Shown in pieces: positions 1-6,877 of a stretch of 38,004 nucleotides of DNA. The stretch spans positions 1-38,004 of the forward strand of contig QEXY01000033.1 of NCBI GenBank assembly GCA_003130875.1, written 5' to 3'. A model generated the notes under the pieces. That model was given only the letters and a program-made list of their open reading frames with translations. It did no database searches and was not told where the DNA came from. A program made the position numbers and the translations under genes. This DNA is from Ardenticatenia bacterium. GTDB lineage: Bacteria > Chloroflexota > Anaerolineae > 4572-78 > NAK82. How positions within the stretch are numbered: the first letter of the stretch is position 1; each line of letters opens with the position of its first letter.

Positions 1-75
1 AGGCGAATGCATCTGGGAATGTTACATTAGGTTATTATACTCAGAGCGTCATCGGGTAGTCAAATCTGCGTGCTA

Positions 76-93
76 GAGGGTGTTGAAAAAGTC
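76..93 (+). repeat. Orphan terminal repeat matching the MITE end
   Basis: The 18 bases GAGGGTGTTGAAAAAGTC are identical to the left end of the MITE at 169-258 and in the same orientation. No matching right end of its own is visible, so it is either a remnant of another copy or the end of a longer related element that now lacks its partner. Confidence 0.6.
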
Positions 94-168
94 TTTCAGC
101 TTTTGATGTCCATCTGCGGGTAGCACTATGCCGCATGGGTGCCTGTTCGCTCAAAATTAGGGTTTGTT

Positions 169-258
169 GAGGGTGTTGAAAAAGTCCCTTGACCGCTCAG
201 ATTTTCATAGGAAAATGGGCCAATAAAGCGGGTAACTAAAGAGTTTTTCAACACCCTC
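169..258 (+). mobile_element. MITE copy 1 (90 bp) with 7-bp target duplication
   Basis: A 90-bp non-coding element bounded by inverted repeats: GAGGGTGTTGAAAAA at the left and its complement TTTTTCAACACCCTC at the right. It is flanked by the direct repeat GTTTGTT at 162-168 and 259-265. A near-identical copy lies inverted at 15005-15094 with a different flank (GTTTATT). Size, terminal repeats and distinct direct flanks fit a miniature inverted-repeat transposable element moved by a transposase encoded elsewhere. The family is not identified. Confidence 0.85.
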
Positions 259-625
259 GTTTGTTAGCTATTGACTCCTGCCCGATTCTGATATATCATA
301 AAAAATGGCTGTGATATCGATACCATAAGGTGTCTACCTGAGCAAACGGCAGACCGGTGGGGGATAAGATGCCCAGCAGATGTCCAATTGCACAGGTGAG
401 GCATGGTGATGTTGGCGTCTCGCTGCGGTGGGGAGATTGCCATCGGCGCGCTGATTTTATTGCCCACTTCAATCCCCCTGTGTTTTTGACGACTGGTATG
501 GATCATGTGAAAGGAGGTGATGACATTTAGCCCAAGTAGTGCCATACGCCTCGATTTAAGTGATCGTGCATGGTGAACAATGGGATGTTCGGAGTGAGTC
601 GCGCGGGTTAGCAGCAGAACAGGTT

Positions 626-645
626 TGTCATTCGGTGGAATGACA
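626..645. promoter_or_regulatory. Operator-like palindrome upstream of sugar ABC operon
   Basis: TGTCATTC and GAATGACA form a perfect 8-bp inverted repeat around GGTG, 50 bp upstream of the binding-protein start. A possible -35 (TTGTCA, 625-630) overlaps it. That position suits a repressor site, but the regulator is not in the window and the matching -10 is weak. Confidence 0.4.
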
Positions 646-694
646 TCAGGATTCGGCAAGTGAAACGCTTTTTACTAAAAAGGAGGAGAGCACC

Positions 695-2209
695 ATGAGA
701 ATCCGATGGTTTGTTGCCCTTGTGTGGCTCACCATATGTGCTATGCTGGCGGTGCCGGTCACACCTGTGGTGGCCAGTGGCCCTGAGACAGCCGTCGCAC
801 AGGAGAAGCCCTTCGAAGGTATCGAGGTCAACATCCTCACCTTCACCGGTCCTCAGATCGCCGAGCCCTTGCAGCGGCGTGGTCCTGAGTTCACCGCCCT
901 CACCGGCGCCAAGATCAACGTGATTGTGGTGCCCTTCAGTGACCTGTATCAGAAAATCCTGACCGATATGGCCACGGGCACGAACAGCTTCGATGCGTTT
1001 GTCTTCGCGCCACAGTGGATGGTGGACTACATCATCCCGGGCTATCTGGAGGACTTGACCGAGCGCGTGCAAAACGACAAGGACATCCAGTGGGAGGACA
1101 TCGCCCCCTTCTTCCGTGAGTTCAGCGCCACCTACGCCGGCCGTATTTACACCATCCCCCTGGACGGCGACTTCCATATGGTCTACTATCGCAAAGACCT
1201 TTTGGAGAAAGAGGGGATGAAGCCGCCTGCCACGTGGGAGGATTATCTGGCGATCGCCAAGGCGTTCCACGGCAAGGACCTCAACGGCGACGGTGACCCG
1301 GACTATGGTTCGTGCATTTCCAAGAAGCGCGGCGCCCAGGCATACTGGTTCATCTTCTCCATCGCGGGTGGTTTCATCCAGAGCTTGGGCACCAGCCAGG
1401 GCGCCTTCTTCGACACCGAGACGATGAAGCCCCTGGTGAACAACGAGGCATTTGCCGCCGCGCTGGACATCTACAACGAGACGACCAAGTATGGGCCGCC
1501 CGACGAGCTGAACCTGGATGTGGGCGATACGCGTAGCCTTTTCACCTCGGGGCGCTGTGCCCTCTCGATGGACTGGGGTGACATCGGCACGCTGGCCATT
1601 GATCCGGCGACCTCGGTGGTGCAGGATAAGGTCGGCTCGGTCATCCTGCCTGGCTCCACCAAGGTGCTCGACCGCAAGACGGGCAAGCTGGTGCCGTGCG
1701 ATGAGAAGATCTGCCCCTATGCGGTCAACGGCGTGAACCATGCTCCTTATGCCGCTTATGGAGGCTGGTCGGGTGGGATCAACGCCGCGGCCAAGCCCAA
1801 GGTGAAGGATGCCGCCTATGCCTTCTTCTCCTATATGTCGCAGCCGGCGCAGTCGAACGTCGATGTGACAATTGGCAAGACGGGCTTCAACCCCTACCGC
1901 ATCTCGCAGTTCCTCAACCGCGAGCTGTGGGTGAAGGCCGGTATGAGCCCCAAGGCGGCCAGCGACTACCTGGGCGCCATCGAGGACAGCCTCAACAGCC
2001 CCAACATGATCCTGGACCTGCGCATCCCGCAGAACCAGCGCTATCAGCAGGTAGTCCTCGACAAGGCGGTGAGCCAGTTCCTCTCGGGCGAGATCACCAA
2101 AGAGCAGTGCATGAAGCAGATCTATGACGGCTGGGAGGAGATCACCGAAGAGCTGGGTCGCGAGCAGCAGCTGGAGGCCTATCGCGGCACGCTGGGCATC
2201 ACCAAGTAG
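695..2209 (+). CDS. Extracellular sugar-binding protein (family 1 SBP)
   Basis: Solute-binding component of a carbohydrate ABC importer, 504 residues. The N-terminus has a charged start, a hydrophobic core at about 5-22 and Ala-rich cleavage sites (VVAS, AVAQ), i.e. a Sec signal without a lipobox cysteine. The mature protein has the family 1 fold signature: a beta-strand opening after residue 45, the conserved HMVYYRKDLLEKEGMKPPATW hinge-region pattern at about 160-180, and the GRCALSMDWGD segment near 285. It is longer than most family members (about 420-450). A strong ribosome site (AAGGAGGAG) precedes the ATG. Two permease genes follow. The substrate cannot be read from sequence; the dehydrogenase in the operon hints at a sugar or polyol. 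Confidence 0.88.
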   Translation: MRIRWFVALVWLTICAMLAVPVTPVVASGPETAVAQEKPFEGIEVNILTFTGPQIAEPLQRRGPEFTALTGAKINVIVVPFSDLYQKILTDMATGTNSFDAFVFAPQWMVDYIIPGYLEDLTERVQNDKDIQWEDIAPFFREFSATYAGRIYTIPLDGDFHMVYYRKDLLEKEGMKPPATWEDYLAIAKAFHGKDLNGDGDPDYGSCISKKRGAQAYWFIFSIAGGFIQSLGTSQGAFFDTETMKPLVNNEAFAAALDIYNETTKYGPPDELNLDVGDTRSLFTSGRCALSMDWGDIGTLAIDPATSVVQDKVGSVILPGSTKVLDRKTGKLVPCDEKICPYAVNGVNHAPYAAYGGWSGGINAAAKPKVKDAAYAFFSYMSQPAQSNVDVTIGKTGFNPYRISQFLNRELWVKAGMSPKAASDYLGAIEDSLNSPNMILDLRIPQNQRYQQVVLDKAVSQFLSGEITKEQCMKQIYDGWEEITEELGREQQLEAYRGTLGITK

Positions 2210-2241
2210 GGGTTATCCGCTACGGTGGAAGGTTTTCGGAC

Positions 2242-2275
2242 GTCTCAAGGTCCGGGTGCCACCGGACCTTGAGAC
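2242..2275 (+). terminator. Strong hairpin between binding protein and permeases
   Basis: A perfect 14-bp stem (GTCTCAAGGTCCGG with its complement) and a 6-nt loop (GTGCCA) lie between the binding-protein stop and the first permease. No long T-run follows, only ACTTTTGG. It is probably a leaky terminator or 3'-end stabiliser that lets the binding protein be made in excess over the membrane subunits, as known for mal-type operons. Confidence 0.6.
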
Positions 2276-2303
2276 ACTTTTGGATGTACTGTGAGATGGG
2301 TAT

Positions 2304-3473
2304 ATGACCACAGAACGCGTTTCGCGATCCGTTTTGGCGGACTCGGGACTTGGGGTTGAGACTCCGACTATCTCGGCGGCGCGCCCGGTAGGGTCGCGCA
2401 TCGAACGCTGGGCGGGCAACGTGTTCATTCTACCTGCCGTGTTGGTGGTGTTGTTCTTATCCATCTTCCCATTGTTCCTCTCCCTGTCGCTCTCCCTGTC
2501 CCGCCTCAAGTTTGTCAAAGGGGGGTTCGAGATCAACTTCGTCGGACTGGCGAACTATCACAAGCTGTTGTTCGGCAGTGAACAAGACCATTTTGTGGGG
2601 GTGATTGCCAGTCCATCGCCTCTCGGGTGGGCCTTCTTTCTGGGGATTGTGGCGTTTCTGGTGTGGTGGTTGGTGCGGTACATTCGCACCGGCGGATACG
2701 GAGTGGTCAGCCTGGTCGGGCGGGTGCTGACCGCGGTGCTGCTCAGCTTGCTCGCCTGGTTGCTGGCGCATACGCTCAGCCCTGGAGGAAGGCCGGGCAC
2801 TGTGGTGGTCACCCTGCTCTATGTCTTTATCGGCATTGCAGTGCAATATGCCCTGGGGTTATTGCTGGCGGTCTTGACCACGCAGCGCCTGCCCGCGCGG
2901 CGTTTCTTCCGCGTCGTCTTCCTGTTGCCGATGATGATCACGCCGGTGGGCATTGCCTACACCTTCCGCATGATGACCGATACCGATAAAGGACCCTTCC
3001 AGCCCATCTGGCAGGCATTGGGGCTGGGGTTGTATTCCTGGGTCAACGATCCGTGGGGTGCACGTGCCGCGGTCATCATCAGCGATATCTGGCAGTGGAC
3101 GCCTTTCATGTTCATCGTGCTGCTCGCTGCTCTGGAGGGTCAATCGGTGGAGCTGATGGAAGCCGCTTTGGTCGACGGGGCGAACCGCTGGCAGGTCTTC
3201 TGGCATATCACCCTGCCTCAAATCCTGCCGGTCAGCACGACGCTGATCCTCATCCGCATGATCGAGGCGTTCAAGATCGTAGACTTGCCCAACGTGCTCA
3301 CGAACGGCGGGCCTGGCACCGCCACCGAGTCGATGACTCTGCACGCCTTCATCGCTTGGCGCACGCTGGATTTGGGTGGCTCCGCTGCGATCGCGTATAT
3401 GCTCTTGTTCATGGTCACTTTCCTCAGCATGAGCTATGTCAACATTCTGCGTCGTCGGGTTGTGGAGGCGTAA
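2304..3473 (+). CDS. ABC sugar permease, MalF/UgpA type
   Basis: Inner-membrane subunit of the carbohydrate importer, 389 residues. The binding-protein-dependent transport domain occupies the C-terminal half, with the EAA loop (EAALVDGANRWQVFWHITLP) near residue 295 that docks the ATPase. The family is usually about 290-310 residues. The excess lies in a hydrophobic insertion at about 95-170 that adds two predicted membrane spans between the usual NYxxLL segment and the core domain. The ATG at 2304 has only a weak ribosome site (GAGATGGG). The next permease follows after 3 bp. No ATPase gene is in the operon, so a shared MsmK/UgpC-type ATPase from elsewhere is inferred. Confidence 0.87.
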   Translation: MTTERVSRSVLADSGLGVETPTISAARPVGSRIERWAGNVFILPAVLVVLFLSIFPLFLSLSLSLSRLKFVKGGFEINFVGLANYHKLLFGSEQDHFVGVIASPSPLGWAFFLGIVAFLVWWLVRYIRTGGYGVVSLVGRVLTAVLLSLLAWLLAHTLSPGGRPGTVVVTLLYVFIGIAVQYALGLLLAVLTTQRLPARRFFRVVFLLPMMITPVGIAYTFRMMTDTDKGPFQPIWQALGLGLYSWVNDPWGARAAVIISDIWQWTPFMFIVLLAALEGQSVELMEAALVDGANRWQVFWHITLPQILPVSTTLILIRMIEAFKIVDLPNVLTNGGPGTATESMTLHAFIAWRTLDLGGSAAIAYMLLFMVTFLSMSYVNILRRRVVEA

Positions 3474-3476
3474 GCT

Positions 3477-4511
3477 ATGGTGATCCGCAACATCTTCCGG
3501 CGCCGTTCTCCCGTTGCCCTGTCCTTCTTGGAGATGGCCATCTCCTATCTGATCCTGATCATCTGGACGGGTGTGGTGCTCTTTCCGCTCTATTGGTTGC
3601 TTGTCACCTCGTTCAAGTTGCCCATTGACGTCAACATGGGGCCTTTTTACCTGCCGTTTATCGATTTCCAACCCTCGTTGCACGCCTGGGAGTACATCCT
3701 GGTGGGCGACTTGGCCAATGACACGCGGCGCAACTACTTCAACACCGTGGTGGTGGCACCGACCAGTGCCATCTTAGCACTCTTGCTGGGCACTGCGGCT
3801 GCCTATGGCTTGACCCGCTTTGAGTATCGGCCGCGTTTGGGGATCATCCTTTCCTTCCTGGGTGCGCTGGTCGTGGTCGTTTTCGCGATCGTGCTGGGCG
3901 CACCATGGCAGATCGCCATTCCGGCAGGAGTGGCCTTGTTTATCATTCTGCTGCAGACGGTAGCGCGTCGCTTTCAGCGCACTTTGAAAAACAGCGATAT
4001 TGCGTTCTGGCTCATCTCTCAGCGTATGTTGCCGCCCGTCGCTGTGGTGATCCCTATCTATGTGCTCTTCCAGCGCCTGGGGCTGTTGGACACCCACGCT
4101 GCGCTGATCATCACCTATCTGGCGGTCAACCTGCCCATTGTGGTCTGGCTAATGCGCGATTACTTCCAGACCATTCCCGTCGAGCTGGAGGAGTGCGCAG
4201 CCATTGACGGCGCTTCGCGCTATCGCATTTTCTGGTCGATCGTGCTGCCGCTTGCAGTGCCCGGCCTGGTGGCCACCTTCCTGTTCGTGTTGGTGTTCGC
4301 CTGGAATGAGTATCTGCTGGCCCTCTTCCTCTCCGGTGCCAAGTCGCAGACCCTGCCGCTCACAGTCGCGGCGCAGAACGCTACCCGTGGACCCCAGTGG
4401 TGGTATATGTCCGTGCTGATCCTGATCATGATCGTGCCCGTCATCGCCATCGCGATTGCTCTGGAGCGTTATATCGCGCGCGGGCTATTGGTCGGTGCGA
4501 TCAAGGGCTGA
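3477..4511 (+). CDS. ABC sugar permease, MalG/UgpE type
   Basis: Second membrane subunit of the carbohydrate importer, 344 residues. It has an N-terminal span at about 18-45, the periplasmic segment, the transport core, and the EAA loop (ELEECAAIDGASRYRIFWSI) near residue 237. Like its partner it is longer than the usual 275-300 residues: about 60 extra residues at 118-178 form two added hydrophobic spans between the AAAYGLTRFEYR segment and the RMLPP motif. The parallel insertion in both subunits suggests they co-evolved. The start lies 3 bp after the upstream stop. Confidence 0.87.
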   Translation: MVIRNIFRRRSPVALSFLEMAISYLILIIWTGVVLFPLYWLLVTSFKLPIDVNMGPFYLPFIDFQPSLHAWEYILVGDLANDTRRNYFNTVVVAPTSAILALLLGTAAAYGLTRFEYRPRLGIILSFLGALVVVVFAIVLGAPWQIAIPAGVALFIILLQTVARRFQRTLKNSDIAFWLISQRMLPPVAVVIPIYVLFQRLGLLDTHAALIITYLAVNLPIVVWLMRDYFQTIPVELEECAAIDGASRYRIFWSIVLPLAVPGLVATFLFVLVFAWNEYLLALFLSGAKSQTLPLTVAAQNATRGPQWWYMSVLILIMIVPVIAIAIALERYIARGLLVGAIKG

Positions 4512-4555
4512 AACTGCACATCCAGAACCGTGCAAGGCCGAGGAGACGGTTGCCT

Positions 4556-5593
4556 ATGAAGACCATGCGTTCCTTGTGGGGCAAAGCCCCTTTCCAGTTT
4601 GAGCTGCGTGAACTCCCTGTCCCTGACCCGGCGCCGGATGAGGTGTTGGTGCGTGTGACGGCATGTGGCATTTGTGGCACCGACCTGCACTTCCTGCGCC
4701 ACAATGCGGAATGGACGCCGTTGGGCCACGAGGTGGTCGGGGTCATCGCCGCAACCGGCGCACGGGTGGAACGCTGGCGCGAGGGCGATGCGGTCATCGT
4801 GGAGAACCACACAGCATGTGGCGTGTGCGCGCCCTGCAAGAATGGCCGCTCCTTGTACTGCCAGAATCTGACCAGCTATATGGATGACCGCGCCGGCTTC
4901 GCCGACTACCTGCGTGTGCGTCAGGACATGGTGCAGTCCTACGATGCGCAGGCACTGGCGCCCCAGCAAGCGGCCTTGGCTGAGCCACTGACTGTGGCGT
5001 TGGATTTGTTGCAACGCGCCGACCCCGATCTGAACGATGAGGTGGTCGTCTTCGGTCCTGGTCCGATCGGGCTGATGGTGACGAGGCTGGCGAAGCTGCG
5101 CGGCGCGCGGCGTGTCTTCTTGGTGGGCTCCACCCGTTCCACACCACGGGGTCAGTATCGCCTGCAGCTGGGCCTTCAGATGGGCGCCGATGTGGTGCTC
5201 AGCCAGGCGGAAGACGACGTCGTCGCGGTGATCAAGGGGGCGGTGCCCCAGGGGGTGCAGCGCGTCCTGGTGACGGCGCCGCCGCGCACATTGCCTCTGG
5301 CGTTCGAGATTGCCTGTTTCGGCGGCATCATCGGACTCATCGGCATCGAGTTCGGCGCGGGCGCGGCAGTGACCTTCGACGTCAACGCCTTTCACTTCAA
5401 AAAGCTCCAGTTGCGCGCCTCGCACGCCATTCCCAATCACTATTTCCCCATCGCGCTGGATCTGCTGGCACGGCGCGTGGTCGACGCGGATTTATTGCGC
5501 AGCCACACCTTCCCGCTGGATGACTTCGAGAGGGCATTTCGCACGCTGGCAGACTCCCAACAGGCCACCGCCAAGGTGGTGTTGACGATGTGA
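4556..5593 (+). CDS. Zinc-dependent alcohol/polyol dehydrogenase (MDR)
   Basis: Medium-chain dehydrogenase/reductase of 345 residues, of the sorbitol/threonine dehydrogenase type. Catalytic-zinc ligands fit C40 (in ACGICGTD), H58 and E59 (GHE). The structural zinc site is C88, C91, C94 and C102 in the CGVCAPCKNG segment. The Rossmann motif GPGPIG lies near residue 165. The open frame extends upstream into the permease gene, but the ATG at 4556 follows a GAGGAGA ribosome site and matches the family's N-terminus. Position as last gene of the importer operon implies oxidation of the imported sugar or polyol; the exact substrate is unknown. Confidence 0.88.
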   Translation: MKTMRSLWGKAPFQFELRELPVPDPAPDEVLVRVTACGICGTDLHFLRHNAEWTPLGHEVVGVIAATGARVERWREGDAVIVENHTACGVCAPCKNGRSLYCQNLTSYMDDRAGFADYLRVRQDMVQSYDAQALAPQQAALAEPLTVALDLLQRADPDLNDEVVVFGPGPIGLMVTRLAKLRGARRVFLVGSTRSTPRGQYRLQLGLQMGADVVLSQAEDDVVAVIKGAVPQGVQRVLVTAPPRTLPLAFEIACFGGIIGLIGIEFGAGAAVTFDVNAFHFKKLQLRASHAIPNHYFPIALDLLARRVVDADLLRSHTFPLDDFERAFRTLADSQQATAKVVLTM

Positions 5594-5632
5594 ATGCGGA
5601 CGTCTGTACCGCAGCAGGGAGTTGAAAGCCTT

Positions 5633-5658
5633 CGGGGCAGATAAATCGCTCTGCCCCG
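5633..5658. terminator. Bidirectional terminator between convergent genes
   Basis: A perfect 9-bp stem (CGGGGCAGA with TCTGCCCCG) and an 8-nt AT-rich loop sit between the convergent ends of the dehydrogenase and the aminotransferase. T-runs are absent on both sides, so efficiency is uncertain. Confidence 0.55.
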
Positions 5659-5688
5659 ATGTTGTGCTGCGAGGAAACTGCGACAGGA

Positions 5689-6804
5689 TCAGCGTCCCAG
5701 GATTGCCTTCAGGGCGTTGAGGAGCAGTGTCACATTCTCCGAGCGCGATGAGTAGCCCATCAGTCCAATGCGCCAGATTTTGCCGGCCAGCTCGCCGAAG
5801 CCGCCAGAGATCTCGATGTTGTACTCTTTGATCAGGCGGCTGCGCACCTCTATGTCCGTCACGCCCTCGGGGATGCGCACCGTGGTGAGCATCGGTAGTC
5901 GATGGGACAGCGGGACGTGCAGCGCCAGATCCATCTCCTCAAGCCCATTCCATAGCATTTCGGCATGGCGTCGATGGCGGGCGAAGCGTGCTTCGAGTCC
6001 CTCTTCGCGCACCATCTGGAGTGCCTCATACAAGGCGTAGTTCATCGAGATGGGCGCAGTGTGGTGATATGTGCGCGCGTTGCCCCAATACTTTTCGATG
6101 GAGGAGAGGTCGAGATACCAGTTGGCAACCGGAGTCTTGCGGTTGCGCAACACCTCGATGGCGCGTTCGCTCACCGTGATAGGACCCAGACCCGGCGGTG
6201 CCCCCAGGCACTTCTGGGTGCCGCTGTAGGCGACATCGATGCCCCATTCATCCACCTTCACCGGCACGCCGCCCAACGAGGTGACACAGTCAACCACCAA
6301 CAGGGCGTCGTAGCGATGGACGATCTCGGCGAGGCCCTCGATCGGCTGCAGGGCACCAGTGGAGGTCTCAGCGTGGACGAGGGCCACCAGCTTGGCTGGT
6401 CCTTTCTTGAGCTCCGCTTCGATCTCCTCGAAGGAGAAGATGTCGCCCCATGCTTTGTCCAGCCGACGCACCGTAGCGCCGTAGCGCGCTGCCATATCGC
6501 ACATACGTGTGCCGAAGTAGCCGTTGACGCAGACGACCACACTGTCACCTGGCTCGATGAAGTTGCACAGAGCACATTCCATGGCAGCGCTGCCAGTGCC
6601 CGAAACCGGGATGGTCATTTTGTTTTGGGTTTGGAACACGTAGCGCAGCCCCTCCTGGATCTCGCTCATCAGGGCCAGGAACTGGGGATCCAGGTGACCC
6701 AACACGGGCTGGCTCATCGCGCGGCGCACGCGCGGATGCACCATGCTCGGTCCAGGACCCAGCAGGATGCGTTCGGGGACTTGAAGCGTTAATTCGTCTG
6801 GCAT
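5689..6804 (-). CDS. Alanine/serine-glyoxylate aminotransferase (class V)
   Basis: PLP-dependent class V aminotransferase, 371 residues, of the AGXT/serine-glyoxylate type, converting glyoxylate to glycine with alanine or serine as amino donor. The N-terminal LGPGPSMVHPRV motif is the family signature. The PLP lysine fits K198 in SGTQKCLGAPPG, and D172 in VVDCVTSLGG fits the pyridine-nitrogen aspartate. A good AGGAG site precedes the ATG. It is the third gene of a minus-strand operon after glycolate oxidase genes, 73 bp downstream of glcDE, so it probably uses glyoxylate made by that enzyme. Amino-donor preference cannot be read here. Confidence 0.9.
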   Translation of the reverse strand: MPDELTLQVPERILLGPGPSMVHPRVRRAMSQPVLGHLDPQFLALMSEIQEGLRYVFQTQNKMTIPVSGTGSAAMECALCNFIEPGDSVVVCVNGYFGTRMCDMAARYGATVRRLDKAWGDIFSFEEIEAELKKGPAKLVALVHAETSTGALQPIEGLAEIVHRYDALLVVDCVTSLGGVPVKVDEWGIDVAYSGTQKCLGAPPGLGPITVSERAIEVLRNRKTPVANWYLDLSSIEKYWGNARTYHHTAPISMNYALYEALQMVREEGLEARFARHRRHAEMLWNGLEEMDLALHVPLSHRLPMLTTVRIPEGVTDIEVRSRLIKEYNIEISGGFGELAGKIWRIGLMGYSSRSENVTLLLNALKAILGR

Positions 6805-6877
6805 ACCATCATCTCCTGAAATGGTTAAGATGTGTTGATATCGAGCTCAAGATGAGCGTTCCACCTTCCTAAGCGCA

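Larger units (their letters stand above)
1..694. other. Intergenic tract with repeats, no convincing gene
   Basis: No open frame here resembles a known protein. The longest (264-659, minus) has no ribosome binding site worth the name and a composition unlike the neighbouring genes. The tract holds an orphan repeat end at 76-93, a complete 90-bp MITE at 169-258, and an operator-like palindrome at 626-645 just before the sugar transporter operon. Confidence 0.6.

Noticed and set aside
264-659. 131-codon minus-strand open frame
   Set aside because: No family resemblance, no ribosome site, and biased only by chance openness next to the MITE.
608-1741. 377-codon minus-strand frame antisense to the sugar-binding protein
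   Set aside because: A shadow of a GC-rich gene: His/Arg/Gly-rich translation without any domain, opposite a clear family 1 binding protein.
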